From NCBI RefSeq assembly GCF_900114135.1, contig NZ_FORY01000004.1, positions 1-64,000 on the forward strand: 64,000 nucleotides of DNA, in the 5' to 3' direction. Shown here piece after piece: positions 45,129-54,431 of this stretch. Source of the DNA: Celeribacter halophilus (lineage in GTDB: Bacteria; Pseudomonadota; Alphaproteobacteria; Rhodobacterales; Rhodobacteraceae). A program made the translations under genes and the position numbers. Every line of letters starts with the position of its first letter. The first letter of the stretch is position 1. The notes below the pieces were generated by a model. That model was given only the letters and a program-made list of their open reading frames with translations. It was not told the DNA's origin and did not search any database.

Positions 45129-46271
45129 CTATTCAGCGGCCTCTGCCGCACGTGCGCCACCATATTGATAGTATGCCGCGCAAGCGCCCTCAGAGCTGAC
45201 CATCAATGCCCCCAATGGCATTTCCGGTGTGCAGCCTTTCCCGAACTGAGGGCATCCTGTCGGCTTCAGCTGACCGGTCATCACCGCACCACATGCACAG
45301 CCTTCCGGTTCCTGCACCGAGCGTACCCCCGCCGCATAACCGATGCCGAATTTATCTTCGGCGTCGAATGCGCGGTATGTGTCGCGGATGCGTAGACCTG
45401 AATGATCAATCTCACCTAAGCCCCGCCATTCAAAGGACGGCCGAAGCTCATAGACATCTTCTATTGCCGCCAAGGAGACTGGGTTGCCGTGTTCTGGAAC
45501 CACACGGGCGTATTGGTTCTCAACCTCGGCCCGTCCGTCGCGCAGTTGTTCAAGCACCATAAGAACAGATTGCAACAAATCGAGAGGCTCGAACCCCGCA
45601 ACCACGATGGGCTTGCCGTATTCATCCGCGATAAAGTCATAAGGATGTGTGCCAATGACCATCGACACATGTCCTGGTCCGACAAACCCGTCGAGCCTTA
45701 TATGAGGATCATCGAGAAGCGCCTTGATAGGCGGCGGGACAGTGATGTGATTGCAAAACACAGAAAAATTCGTGAGGTTCTCACGCGCGGCTTGCTGAAT
45801 GGACAGGGCTGTAGACGGCGTTGTCGTCTCGAACCCCAGCCCGAAAAACACCACCTCGCGGTCAGGATTGCGGCGGGCCAGTTCCAGCGCATCAAGCGGC
45901 GAATAGACCATACGGATATCAGCGCCCTCGCTTTTGGCCTGCAAAAGAGATTTCTTCTGTCCCGGCACCCGCATGGCATCGCCGAAGGTGGTAAATATGA
46001 CCTCCGGTTTCTCCGCAATCTCCACACATTCATCAACCCGTGCCATCGGAAGAACACAGACGGGACAGCCCGGACCGTGGATGAACTCAACACCTTCGGG
46101 CGTGAGCTTGTCCAACCCGTAGCGGAAAATCGCATGGGTATGCCCGCCGCAGATTTCCATGATATAGACCGGCTTTTCTTTCGTCGCGCCGATCTCGTCG
46201 GCCAGCGTGCTGATCCGTGCCAAAAGCGCCTTGGCGGCTTTCGGATCGCGAAACTCTTCTGCGTATTTCAT
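45129..46271 (-). CDS. hypD: HypD hydrogenase maturation iron-sulfur protein
   Basis: A 380-residue scaffold for assembling Fe(CN)2CO. It contains the family motifs ICGGHTHAIFRYGLD and HGPGCPVCVLPMARVD near residues 45-80, a GPGHVSMVIG segment, and C-terminal Cys ligands for the [4Fe-4S] cluster (EGCACGAVMTGQLKPTGCPQF). The start overlaps hypC by ATGA. Confidence 0.95.
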   Translation of the reverse strand: MKYAEEFRDPKAAKALLARISTLADEIGATKEKPVYIMEICGGHTHAIFRYGLDKLTPEGVEFIHGPGCPVCVLPMARVDECVEIAEKPEVIFTTFGDAMRVPGQKKSLLQAKSEGADIRMVYSPLDALELARRNPDREVVFFGLGFETTTPSTALSIQQAARENLTNFSVFCNHITVPPPIKALLDDPHIRLDGFVGPGHVSMVIGTHPYDFIADEYGKPIVVAGFEPLDLLQSVLMVLEQLRDGRAEVENQYARVVPEHGNPVSLAAIEDVYELRPSFEWRGLGEIDHSGLRIRDTYRAFDAEDKFGIGYAAGVRSVQEPEGCACGAVMTGQLKPTGCPQFGKGCTPEMPLGALMVSSEGACAAYYQYGGARAAEAAE

Positions 46272-46579
46272 GCCTGAACCTCCGAAGCGGAACCATCTTG
46301 TCTCAACGCCTTTTGCCCTTCGGCCATCGCCTCGAGCGCCTCCTGCGCTTCGCCCAGATCATGAAGCGCCTGAAGAGTGGCCGCGGCTTCCTCCTCGTCG
46401 ATAAGGGCCATAGCAAAACCGACGTGGATCAAAGCCCACTTCCCGATCAGGGCCTCTATCGCCCCCGTCAGAACCGGTGCGATACTCACCTCGCGTTTGA
46501 CGCCGGAGACATCAGCCAAGGCCATCATTCGCGCCTCATCGGTGATCTCTACGATCTGCCCCGGAATTCCCAGACACAT
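46268..46579 (-). CDS. hypC: HypC hydrogenase maturation chaperone
   Basis: A 103-residue HypC/HupF-family chaperone starting MCLGIPGQIVEI, whose Cys2 carries the iron intermediate and binds the large-subunit precursor. Residues 30-55 form the OB-fold-like core. The acidic helical C-terminal tail is a little longer than usual. It lies two bases after hupR and overlaps hypD. Confidence 0.93.
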   Translation of the reverse strand: MCLGIPGQIVEITDEARMMALADVSGVKREVSIAPVLTGAIEALIGKWALIHVGFAMALIDEEEAAATLQALHDLGEAQEALEAMAEGQKALRQDGSASEVQA

Positions 46580-46581
46580 GG

Positions 46582-48072
46582 CTATTTCTCCTCGCTTGTG
46601 GTGGCATCGTCATGGCGCTTTCGCTCAACCAGCCCGTAGCGCTCTATCTTGGCGCGCAATCCGACGCGGGAAAGACCCAGCTCCGCTGCCGCGCGACTTT
46701 TATTCCATTTCAATCTTGTGAGCGTCTCCCGAAGAATACGCATTTCGATCTGCTCCACCCGATCCTTGAGCGTTCCGGTTCCGATCAACACACGATCGAC
46801 GGCTGTCTCCGGCTCGACATCCCTGGTCGGGATGGCCTGTAAAATATGACGCGAAATCAATTCAGGGCCCAGCAGCGCATCCTGTGAAAAGATCAACATA
46901 CGAAGAACTTCATTTTCAAGTTCACGCATATTACCCGGCCAGTCATATTCAGACAGGAATTGCAGCGCATCATCGGACAGACCACTGACAGGCTTGCCAT
47001 GTTGTTCTGCCATCTCGAACAGAAAGGTTTGCGCCAGTACCGGAAGATCTCCCTGACGTTCACGCAAGGGTGGCACGGTCAATCCCGCCTTGGACAGAGC
47101 AAAATAGAGCTCGGCATTGAACTGGCCCTCGGCCACTTCAATGCGCAAATCCCGCTCTGTGCCGGTCAAAAGCCGCACCTGAGCATGCCGCATTTCGTGA
47201 CTGCCCACAGGCCGGAAAGCCCCGTCCCGCGCCGCCCGCAATAACAGAAGCTGGAGACGGGGCGACAGGCTACATACGCCTGACAGATAGAGCGTGCCCC
47301 GATCCGCTTTCTGGAACAGTCCAGTTTTGTGACTGGTGATCCCTGACAAAGCCCCGCGACGGGCGCCAAACAATTCGATTTCCAGAATATCGTCATCGAC
47401 TGAAGCACAGTCGACTTCGAAATAGGGCTTGTCCGATCGCAACGAACTGTAGTGCATCGCCCGCGCCAAATTCCGTTTGCCCGTGCCTGTCTCTCCCGTG
47501 ATCATCACAGGCACGTCAAAAGTGGCAAACTGGCGCGCCTGTTCGATGACTGCGTTGAGCGGAGAATTGGCCGCACGCAGCACGGTTTCGAACCCCATTC
47601 CCTCACGCAGAGCTTTGCGCTGTTCTTCAAGCTTTGCCTCAACCGAACGGGAAAGGTATCGCATTTCCAGAGACATGCGGTCATAGTCGCGGGTCAGCCG
47701 GAACAGGTCCGTGGCATTTTTCGCGACCATCATCAAATGGTCAGGGTGCCACGGCTTGGTGAGGAACTGGTAAATCCCGGCATCATTTATCGCGGAAATC
47801 ATATCACCGGTTTCTGTGTATCCCGTGATGATAATCCGCACCGTTTCCGGCCAGCGTTCGCGCACCTCTGTCAGGAATTCGACGCCAGTTGTGCCCGGCA
47901 TCCGGTGATCACAGAAAATCACCTGCACAAAATGCTCTTCCATCAGCTCTCGTGCGTCACCCGCATTCAATGCGGTCAGAATGTCGAACTCGTCTTCAAG
48001 CGCCATACGCATGGCCGCGAGGCTGTGTTCCTCGTCGTCCACCAACAGAATTGTAGGCAGAGAATTGGCCAT
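46582..48072 (-). CDS. hupR: HupR/HoxA NtrC-family response regulator
   Basis: About 496 residues: a receiver ([12 protein letters not shown]; phosphoacceptor in [11 protein letters not shown]), an AAA+ domain ([14 protein letters not shown]) and a Fis-type helix-turn-helix ([18 protein letters not shown]). The sigma-54 contact loop GAFTGA is replaced by GALSG and other AAA+ motifs are diverged. In R. capsulatus HupR likewise activates hupSL without sigma-54 and is active when unphosphorylated. It should receive phosphate from HupT. ATG 48072 follows directly after hypB. Confidence 0.9.
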   Translation of the reverse strand: MANSLPTILLVDDEEHSLAAMRMALEDEFDILTALNAGDARELMEEHFVQVIFCDHRMPGTTGVEFLTEVRERWPETVRIIITGYTETGDMISAINDAGIYQFLTKPWHPDHLMMVAKNATDLFRLTRDYDRMSLEMRYLSRSVEAKLEEQRKALREGMGFETVLRAANSPLNAVIEQARQFATFDVPVMITGETGTGKRNLARAMHYSSLRSDKPYFEVDCASVDDDILEIELFGARRGALSGITSHKTGLFQKADRGTLYLSGVCSLSPRLQLLLLRAARDGAFRPVGSHEMRHAQVRLLTGTERDLRIEVAEGQFNAELYFALSKAGLTVPPLRERQGDLPVLAQTFLFEMAEQHGKPVSGLSDDALQFLSEYDWPGNMRELENEVLRMLIFSQDALLGPELISRHILQAIPTRDVEPETAVDRVLIGTGTLKDRVEQIEMRILRETLTRLKWNKSRAAAELGLSRVGLRAKIERYGLVERKRHDDATTSEEK

Positions 48073-48074
48073 GA

Positions 48075-48917
48075 TCAGGCCCTGACCGCCGGTTTGGCTG
48101 CGAGCCGGTCGCGAAGCCATTGCACCCAGCTTTCCATCCCTTCGCCCGTGCGCGCGGAAATGCGCAGGATTTCAATCGCGGGGTTCACACGCCGGAGGTT
48201 TTCCTCATAGAGATCCAGATCAACATCACAATACGGCGCCAAATCAATCTTGTTGAGCAACGCCACCTCGGACACGGTGAACATGTCCGGGTATTTCAAC
48301 GGCTTGTCCTCACCTTCCGTGACCGAAATGACAGCCACCTTACAATCTTCGCCGAGGTCGAACCCCGCCGGACATACAAGGTTTCCGACATTTTCAATGA
48401 ACAGCATCGAATTGGAATCCAGCGTCAGATGTTCCATCGCATGCCCCACCATATGACCGTCGAGGTGACAGCCCTTGCCAGTGTTGACCTGAACGGCCTT
48501 GGCCCCTGTGGAGCGGATGCGCTTGGCATCATTCTCGGTCTGCTGATCGCCCTCGATCACGGCGAGCGGCTGATCGCCAAGCATCTCGATCGTCTTGCAT
48601 AGCAATGTGGTTTTGCCTGAACCGGGAGAAGACACAAGATTGATCGCGAAGGCCCCCTTATCTTTCAACACTGCGCGGTTTGCCTCGGCGTAACGGTCGT
48701 TCTTGGCAAGGATATCGGTCTCGATTTCAATCAGGCGCTCTTGCGTCATGCCGGGCACTTCAACACCTGCAGGACCCTGACCGAAATGCATATTGGCCCC
48801 GTGATGGTGGTCATGATGATGGTGGTGGGAATGGTCATGGCCATGCCCGTCCCCGTGATCGTGGTGATGACCATGACCTTCGACACTTGCTGTTCCGCAT
48901 CCGCACACATTACACAT
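48075..48917 (-). CDS. hypB: HypB nickel-insertion GTPase
   Basis: A 280-residue GTPase that works with HypA to insert nickel. It starts MCNVCGCG, the high-affinity Ni site. A His-rich stretch follows at residues about 14-40 ([20 protein letters not shown]), which can store nickel. The G1 loop is [13 protein letters not shown], and the metal-binding Cys/His region is [10 protein letters not shown]. The ATG at 48917 overlaps the hypA stop (ATGA); a TTG three bases earlier is less likely. Confidence 0.95.
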   Translation of the reverse strand: MCNVCGCGTASVEGHGHHHDHGDGHGHDHSHHHHHDHHHGANMHFGQGPAGVEVPGMTQERLIEIETDILAKNDRYAEANRAVLKDKGAFAINLVSSPGSGKTTLLCKTIEMLGDQPLAVIEGDQQTENDAKRIRSTGAKAVQVNTGKGCHLDGHMVGHAMEHLTLDSNSMLFIENVGNLVCPAGFDLGEDCKVAVISVTEGEDKPLKYPDMFTVSEVALLNKIDLAPYCDVDLDLYEENLRRVNPAIEILRISARTGEGMESWVQWLRDRLAAKPAVRA

Positions 48918-49258
48918 CAATGCACCTCCAAATCCTTGATCCGCATTTCATCGCCCCCAACGGGCATCAGCTTGCCACCGCCACAAGTCGGGCAAAGGTC
49001 CAGCCGGTTTTCGATCTCAACCTCTTTCATACAATCGTAACACATGGCCCGCCCTGGAAGGTCGATCATCTCCAGCATCGCGCCTTCCGCAACAGAACCA
49101 CGCATCACAACATCAAATGCAAAAGCGAGCGCAGGCTTTTCGACACCTGCGAATTTTCCGATTTCAACCCGAACAGATTTCACCGAAGAAAACCCGTTTT
49201 TTACCGCAGCGTCTTCGATCACAGAGCGGATACCTTCACATAATGACATTTCATGCAT
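48917..49258 (-). CDS. hypA: HypA nickel metallochaperone
   Basis: A 113-residue protein starting [10 protein letters not shown], where Met1, His2 and Glu3 bind nickel. The zinc site uses CYDC and CPTC. The ATG at 49258 has GGAGG eight bases upstream and overlaps the end of hupK by eight bases; the longer frame to 49276 would lose the required N-terminal MHE. Confidence 0.95.
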   Translation of the reverse strand: MHEMSLCEGIRSVIEDAAVKNGFSSVKSVRVEIGKFAGVEKPALAFAFDVVMRGSVAEGAMLEMIDLPGRAMCYDCMKEVEIENRLDLCPTCGGGKLMPVGGDEMRIKDLEVH

Positions 49259-50135
49259 CAGCGACACCTCCAACATGTGCGCCGTCCTGCAATGTCACCG
49301 GAGAGCATGGGTCCAAGACATCAACCAGAAGCGGCGCCAAATGACGGCTTCGCGCTGGTAGGCTTGCAAGGGATTGGGCCATAATCCCCCCTGCCGCCAT
49401 CATATGATCTGTCGGGGTGATCCGTTCGAATTGCGCTACGATACCCTCCCGCACACAGGCCCGCATCGCATAGGCTCCCCGCGAAGCCGGCACCACAACC
49501 CAGCCATCGTCCAGCCGCTTCGGGGCCGGAACTTCGCCACGCGAACATGTAACCAGATCAAGCATCCGCGCAAAGATCCGCCACAACGGCCCGCGCCCCC
49601 GCGTCTCGGCGATATGCTGCATCACCGGATGGGTGCAGTGTCGTGCCGCCACGGAGTTTTCACAGGCTTCAGTTTGAACAATCCGCGCATCATCCGCCAA
49701 CGGCAGATCCGCCACGGCCTCCCCTGATTGAAACGCGGCATCCAATGCGCGCAACATGGGCGCAACCCCGTCATTCTGCCGAAGATATAACACAAAATCC
49801 GCCTCTGTTTCCGGCATCTGCGCCGGCAGGAGACCGTCTATTCCTTGCGCCACAGGCAGGGTAGAAAGCCCGAGGTGACGCGGCAAAAGAAGACCCAGAC
49901 GAACGAGGTGGTCGCGGACAAAGTCCTGTGCAAGTTTCCGGCGCACATCCGCATCGAGAGGCAAGCCAAAAGCAAGCTTTACTGCAGCCTCCTGCGCGCC
50001 TCGACACAGGTTGAACACTCTCGGGATCAAGGTGACCACCTCTTCAACCGGCTTGCCGAGTACGAGCTTTGACACCGGCATAGCCTGTGCCAACGTCGCA
50101 ATCAAAGCACCGGTACCCGAGGTGGAAACAGCCAT
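49251..50135 (-). CDS. hupK: HupK hydrogenase maturation protein
   Basis: About 294 residues. HupK is a degenerate relative of the hydrogenase large subunit thought to act as a scaffold during cofactor transfer. The L1-like segment is [19 protein letters not shown] near residue 42, where only one Cys of the usual CxxC pair remains; a C-terminal SFDPC-type motif is absent. ATG 50135 is chosen on the distance from AGGAAGG; GTG 50141, overlapping hupJ, is an alternative. Confidence 0.82.
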   Translation of the reverse strand: MAVSTSGTGALIATLAQAMPVSKLVLGKPVEEVVTLIPRVFNLCRGAQEAAVKLAFGLPLDADVRRKLAQDFVRDHLVRLGLLLPRHLGLSTLPVAQGIDGLLPAQMPETEADFVLYLRQNDGVAPMLRALDAAFQSGEAVADLPLADDARIVQTEACENSVAARHCTHPVMQHIAETRGRGPLWRIFARMLDLVTCSRGEVPAPKRLDDGWVVVPASRGAYAMRACVREGIVAQFERITPTDHMMAAGGIMAQSLASLPARSRHLAPLLVDVLDPCSPVTLQDGAHVGGVADA

Positions 50136-50137
50136 GC

Positions 50138-50977
50138 TCACGCACCTTCCTCGATTTCGCTTTCGTTTTTCGGCGCCTCACTCATTCCGGCGGTCAAAAC
50201 CTGTCTGCGGGTTGGAGATGCGGTCAGTTCTTCACCACCGACCTCCTGTTCCTCTGCTTCACGTTCAGCCTGCTCCGCGACTTCCTGTTCACGAGCCGCA
50301 CGAATATCAGCGCTACGATCCGTTTCCGCCCGATGCTCTTCCTGAAACAGAGCCACCATAACGGCCTTTGCGACATCAACGGCCTGAGCCTGTGTTTTGA
50401 ACTCCCCCATGGGAGAAAACAACGAGCAAGCCTTATAGCCTCCCGTTTGTTCGCGTGTATTGTGAATAAATTCATAGTCACCGGACGGGAAAGAAATAAT
50501 CTCTTTCTCGCCCGCAATGAGGCCGCTCCAGTCCTCGCCCTCGGCAGGCAGCTGAAGCAGGTTCATGAACCATGGCGAAATCAATACACCCAGCGGGCGG
50601 CCTTCATATTCCATGAAGCCGACAGCCTGCACATGCAAAAGCTTGTTCACAATCGGCACGTCCCGCATTTTGGCATGCCAGACTTCGGTGAAATCGCTTA
50701 CCAATGCCTCGGTCTTTCTGGCCAAACGTGCTGCGGCCTGCATCGCGTCGGAGCCGGGGTCTTCCGACACCAGAAACAGCTCTTTCGGCGCATCACAATT
50801 CGGACATTTCCAATCCTCCGGCAAAGCCAGAAACGGCGTGCCCGGCAGGATCGACCGTGTGTCATCTCCCTCCAGCGGGTCATAAGGGGTCCAGCAAATT
50901 TTGCATTCCATGATCGCCTGATCCGAAATCTTGTCATTTGCGCCAAGGAACGAACCTTCGAACCCGACCGCGCTCAT
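50138..50977 (-). CDS. hupJ: HupJ: rubredoxin fused to HybE-type chaperone
   Basis: A 279-residue fusion. Residues about 24-70 form a rubredoxin (CKICWTPYDP ... WKCPNCDAPKELF) with four Cys iron ligands. Residues about 80-210 are the HybE-like assembly chaperone (VPIVNKLLHVQAVGF, LGVLISPWFMNLLQLP). A charged Glu-rich tail follows. In some rhizobia the two parts are separate genes (hupI and hupJ). They help to mature the small subunit and its iron-sulfur clusters, especially under oxygen. The start overlaps hupH by ATGA. Confidence 0.9.
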   Translation of the reverse strand: MSAVGFEGSFLGANDKISDQAIMECKICWTPYDPLEGDDTRSILPGTPFLALPEDWKCPNCDAPKELFLVSEDPGSDAMQAAARLARKTEALVSDFTEVWHAKMRDVPIVNKLLHVQAVGFMEYEGRPLGVLISPWFMNLLQLPAEGEDWSGLIAGEKEIISFPSGDYEFIHNTREQTGGYKACSLFSPMGEFKTQAQAVDVAKAVMVALFQEEHRAETDRSADIRAAREQEVAEQAEREAEEQEVGGEELTASPTRRQVLTAGMSEAPKNESEIEEGA

Positions 50978-51813
50978 TGGACTGCCTCCATCACTTCTTG
51001 CAGACGTGCGCCACTGTCCACGAGGTCTTCATCCGCAGCAAGCGCCACCTCCGGCATGGACGTGACCTCGAAGGTATCGAGAATGAGGACATCCATCGAA
51101 TTAAAGAACTGCACCCGCCAGACATGCGGCATCGCGGTCGCCATCACCCGACAGTTGCCATAGCCGCGAGAGAGGATGTCTGTCGAACCCTGCCCCAAGG
51201 CCACATCGAGCCACGCCAGATCTTCTTCTGTGTGAGGCAAAAGCGTCAGGTTGATCACATGCGGCCCCTGCGCCGAAGCATGGCTGCGCGATTTGTCTTC
51301 GAGCTCGATCAACAACGGTGGCGCATTCACGACAGCGGGACTACGTGGCGCCTTTGCACCCTGCCCCGCACGCAGCGGCTCAAAAGCGCGATCCCGCGCC
51401 ATTTGCGGGACATTGCCCACCTCGATCGCATCAAGACCCGCCGCCTTGAGCATCCAGACGCCGGCAAAAACGCTTTCCTGAACCTTAATGGCGGGAATAC
51501 CGCTAATTTTCATCGCGACTTCACCCGCTCCCATCGTCTCTGCGATCAGGGCACGGTTGGCCTCATCGAGACCGGATAGGTCAAATTGTTCAGGAACATG
51601 GGTTTGCGCAACCCGTGCACAGGATTTGGAAATTTGCGACAGAAGGTCCAGCGCCGGTTCGAGTGCATTGGTAATTTCAACCTCGGGAATATGCACCGTA
51701 TAGGTCTGCATGTCCTGCGGCATCGGCATGTATTCGAGCTCGGCTCCGTCCTCTTCAGGCGGTTGCGTTCCCGGACCAAAGCCCATCGGCGGGAGTTGAA
51801 AATTGTTGACCAT
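50974..51813 (-). CDS. hupH: HupH/HyaF-type hydrogenase accessory protein
   Basis: A 279-residue protein of the HupH/HyaF family, needed for maturation of uptake hydrogenase under oxygen. Typical segments are GPGTQPPEEDGAELEYMPMP at the N-terminus, HVINLTLLPHTEEDLAWL near residue 180 and GYGNCRVMATAMPHVWRVQF near 215. It is soluble, with no signal peptide, and overlaps hupJ. Confidence 0.9.
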   Translation of the reverse strand: MVNNFQLPPMGFGPGTQPPEEDGAELEYMPMPQDMQTYTVHIPEVEITNALEPALDLLSQISKSCARVAQTHVPEQFDLSGLDEANRALIAETMGAGEVAMKISGIPAIKVQESVFAGVWMLKAAGLDAIEVGNVPQMARDRAFEPLRAGQGAKAPRSPAVVNAPPLLIELEDKSRSHASAQGPHVINLTLLPHTEEDLAWLDVALGQGSTDILSRGYGNCRVMATAMPHVWRVQFFNSMDVLILDTFEVTSMPEVALAADEDLVDSGARLQEVMEAVQ

Positions 51814-51825
51814 TGGCGAGCTCCC

Positions 51826-52212
51826 TCAAGCAGCTTGTGGTGTGGGCATGGCAAGGATTTGCACGATGCGATGCATATACTCATCCCAATCCCGAACCTT
51901 CGGGATACCGGCGAAAAAGACCCCGTCGCGGTAAAACAAAAGGGACGGGGTTTTGAGAACACGTGTGGTTTCCCGCAACTCGGTTTCAATCGCATCACCA
52001 ACCACAGCACAGTCAAATTTACCCTGAAAGGCAATTTTGAGTTCCGGCAGGATCACCGCCACATCCGCCGTTTCAAGATTGCGTTTCGCATCTCCGGGCA
52101 CAAACAGAACATGTGTGCCTGCTCGATTGGTGAATTCGGTCACATCATGGTCCGTGTCCAAGACAGGCCAGCCGAATTCGGTCGTCAGGCGCTCAATCAG
52201 CGGGTGGCTCAT
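51826..52212 (-). CDS. hupG: HupG/HyaE thioredoxin-like chaperone
   Basis: A 128-residue thioredoxin-fold protein without the CxxC active site (the position reads GDAKRNLET). HupG/HyaE proteins hold the Tat-exported small-subunit precursor until it is mature. The core THVLFVPGDAKRNLETADV and PSLLFYRDGVFFAGI match the family. It overlaps hupF by ATGA. Confidence 0.9.
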   Translation of the reverse strand: MSHPLIERLTTEFGWPVLDTDHDVTEFTNRAGTHVLFVPGDAKRNLETADVAVILPELKIAFQGKFDCAVVGDAIETELRETTRVLKTPSLLFYRDGVFFAGIPKVRDWDEYMHRIVQILAMPTPQAA

Positions 52213-52529
52213 GCGGTAGTCTCCCCTTTATCATGTGCCGCCTGAAGATGCGGCGGTAGTTGTGGTTCACGAGTTTCGAGATCAGCAAAGGCATCCCCGA
52301 GATCGCGCCCTTCTATAAGTGCACGCAATCCGTCCAATGCGTTTTTGATTTTGATGGCCTCCACTTCCGAAAGAACCTCCCGTGCGGTACCGAGAAATGT
52401 CAGCACCCATGTGCCCGGCTCCAAAGGACCGGTCAGGGCAAGATCGATCAGATGTGTATGTGTCCCGTCAGAAGCCGTCGCAGCCAGCTCTTCACGGGAG
52501 AGAATTTTCATCGGGATGCCGACACACAT
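52209..52529 (-). CDS. hupF: HupF HypC-family chaperone
   Basis: A 106-residue paralogue of HypC starting MCVGIPMKILSREEL, with the essential Cys2. It protects the large subunit HupL during maturation in oxygen. The long upstream frame to 52784 is the antisense-like shadow of hupD and is not part of it. The ATG sits one base after the hupD stop (TGAGATG). The C-terminal tail is longer than in HypC, as expected for HupF. Confidence 0.92.
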   Translation of the reverse strand: MCVGIPMKILSREELAATASDGTHTHLIDLALTGPLEPGTWVLTFLGTAREVLSEVEAIKIKNALDGLRALIEGRDLGDAFADLETREPQLPPHLQAAHDKGETTA

Positions 52530-52530
52530 C

Positions 52531-53139
52531 TCAAACGTCCTGCGGCAGGAAGCGGTCATCGCCAACACGACAGGCCTCCTCTTCCGAAGGGCGGCCCATT
52601 TCATAGGCTGAACGCTGGATGGAAGGATCGGCGAGGTCCGGACTTCTGGTTTGACCCTTTTGCACATCGACACCAAGTCCGCGCAATTTCTCGACCGCAA
52701 TCTCGATGGCCGGCGTGATCTGGGCAGAGACAACTTCACGCAGCCCTCCGCCGTAATCTTCCAACTCTTCTGGCTGGCAACCAATCAGGATCAGTTTTTC
52801 AGGGCAATATCCCATGAGCTGCGCTGTAGCGATAACGTCCTGAAATCCGGTTTGATGCAGCGACATCTTTTTGGCTCCCATATAGGCGGGAACTTCGTCA
52901 TCCTCGACGATTTTCAACGTGCCCGGCGCAAGCCCGTAGTCCACAGCATCGAATACGAGCAATGTGTCCACCTCTTCCAGAAACGGTAAAAGATAAAGCC
53001 CCTGGGTGCCGCCATCGAGCAGCCGGACATCCGGACCAAAGGCGTATGTCTGCGCCAGTCGCTCGACACAGCGCACACCAAAGCCTTCATCAGCCCACAA
53101 AACGTTTCCGATTCCTAGGACGAGAACTCTCGCAGTCAT
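52531..53139 (-). CDS. hupD: HupD hydrogenase maturation endopeptidase
   Basis: A 202-residue protease of the HyaD/HybD family that removes the HupL C-terminal peptide after nickel insertion. GIGNVLWADEGFGVRCVERL contains the nickel-sensing Glu, VFDAVDYGL carries the second ligand and MSLHQTGFQD the His. It follows a 310-base gap after hupC, so it may start a second transcript. Confidence 0.93.
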   Translation of the reverse strand: MTARVLVLGIGNVLWADEGFGVRCVERLAQTYAFGPDVRLLDGGTQGLYLLPFLEEVDTLLVFDAVDYGLAPGTLKIVEDDEVPAYMGAKKMSLHQTGFQDVIATAQLMGYCPEKLILIGCQPEELEDYGGGLREVVSAQITPAIEIAVEKLRGLGVDVQKGQTRSPDLADPSIQRSAYEMGRPSEEEACRVGDDRFLPQDV

Positions 53140-53449
53140 TGTGCCCCTCCTCCAAAGGTCATCACATCTCCGCCCGCGTGCTTTTATGTCTATATCGGGT
53201 CGGAAGATATACTTTCGACATGTGTTCTAAGTGATCCTAGTCCTTCTGTTCGGGCGCAGCCCAGAAAATTCAGAATACAATGGGATACAATTAAACGCCT
53301 AGAAACACAGAGCTTTTCAGAACACACCACTAGGTTGCCACATGCCTTATGGAAGAAACCTATCCATTTTTATATAAATTTGGAAACATAAATTACAAAA
53401 GGCGAGGACACGCCCCGCCTCCTGCAAAACCGACGTGAATCGTCATCTA
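53140..53449. other. gap between hupC and hupD
   Basis: About 310 AT-rich bases with no gene. The hupC side carries a terminator (53397-53419). A promoter for hupD onward may lie in the rest, near 53150-53340. Confidence 0.5.
53397..53419 (-). terminator. intrinsic terminator after hupC
   Basis: On the minus strand GGCGGGG and CCTCGCC form a stem with one G-T pair and a five-base loop, followed by TTTTGTAATT. It lies about 30 bases after the hupC stop. Confidence 0.65.
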
Positions 53450-54214
53450 TTAAGGTCGCCGGTCCTTGAAACTCCGTGTGCCCGAAATCATGGTCGAAAC
53501 CATAGATTGACGTGACAGGATATCTTCGCGGATCGCGGCATAGATATGAACGATCATAAACACCACGATGAACCACATGCCCAAATGATGCACGGAGTGG
53601 ACGATCTGGCTATTCCCAAAGAGCGTCAGAACCCAGCCAGCCATCGTATCGGCAAAACTGCCTTGCCCCGTGCCTTCGGAATAGAGCGCCCAACCCGTGA
53701 GGATCATAAAGCTCAGGCCCAAAGTCATGAAAAAGAACATGGCCATTTGTGCCAGCGGGTTATGGCCCACATATTTCTTCGGCTCTTTTTCCAGAAACGC
53801 ATACCATCTGAGCTCGGTCACGACTTCTTTCCACCACCGCTTTCTCCAAACCGGAATGTAGAACAGCTGCTTGGCGTGATGGTTGCCAACAAAGGCCCAA
53901 TAGATGCGACCAAAGAAGCCCACCGTTACGATCATGCCCGCCGCAAAATGCGCAAAGCGGATATAGCCCATAACAAACTGATGCGTCGCCTCGGCAATCT
54001 GCATCGAGGGCAAAGGCGAGGCGATGAACCAGCCCGTCACACAAAGAATCGTGATTGCCAGAGCATTGACCCAATGCCACACGCGCACAGGCCACTCATA
54101 CACAAAGATCGACGTCTGATCATGGAGACTTTCCAGATCCTCTGCTGTGGCATCTCCCGTCAAAGGGACGGCCAAATCGCTTTGCGGATAAGGAAGAGTG
54201 TCTTGTTCCGACAT
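53450..54214 (-). CDS. hupC: HupC cytochrome b subunit of uptake hydrogenase
   Basis: A 254-residue di-heme cytochrome b561-type membrane protein that anchors HupSL and passes electrons to quinone. The helices include VRVWHWVNALAITILCVTGW, AHFAAGMIVTVGFFGRIYWA and HSVHHLGMWFIVVFMIVHIY, with His residues placed to bind the two hemes. AAGGAGG lies before the ATG. It follows the small His-rich gene by two bases. Confidence 0.93.
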   Translation of the reverse strand: MSEQDTLPYPQSDLAVPLTGDATAEDLESLHDQTSIFVYEWPVRVWHWVNALAITILCVTGWFIASPLPSMQIAEATHQFVMGYIRFAHFAAGMIVTVGFFGRIYWAFVGNHHAKQLFYIPVWRKRWWKEVVTELRWYAFLEKEPKKYVGHNPLAQMAMFFFMTLGLSFMILTGWALYSEGTGQGSFADTMAGWVLTLFGNSQIVHSVHHLGMWFIVVFMIVHIYAAIREDILSRQSMVSTMISGTRSFKDRRP

Positions 54215-54216
54215 TT

Positions 54217-54417
54217 TTATTCCTCCTTACGCTTGGCCTTACGCCCTTTGATCGTGTTCACAGCCAGCCAGACTACGACGACGGCAAGCGCGGCCATCAC
54301 CAGATGCGCCTCTGTGTGCCCATGTTCTCCCGGCAATGTGGCATGTCCTTCATGTGCCAACACCGGAGACGCCACTGTTGCGGCCAGAAAAGTTGCAGAT
54401 GCGATATGTTTTTTCAT
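54217..54417 (-). CDS. small His-rich single-span protein between hupL and hupC
   Basis: A 66-residue protein with a signal-like N-terminus (MKKHIASATFLAATVASPVLA), a His-rich periplasmic segment (HEGHATLPGEHGHTEAH), one membrane helix (LVMAALAVVVVWLAVNTI) and a basic tail (KGRKAKRKEE). GGAGG is well placed before the ATG at 54417. It fills the gap between hupL and hupC, so it is in the structural operon. I do not recognise the family. A metal-binding or subunit-linking role is only inferred from composition and position. Confidence 0.75.
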   Translation of the reverse strand: MKKHIASATFLAATVASPVLAHEGHATLPGEHGHTEAHLVMAALAVVVVWLAVNTIKGRKAKRKEE

Positions 54418-54431
54418 GGTATTTTCCTCCC

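Noticed and set aside
52530-52784. upstream extension of hupF
   Set aside because: It lies over hupD in another frame; the family start MCVGIP at 52529 is unambiguous.
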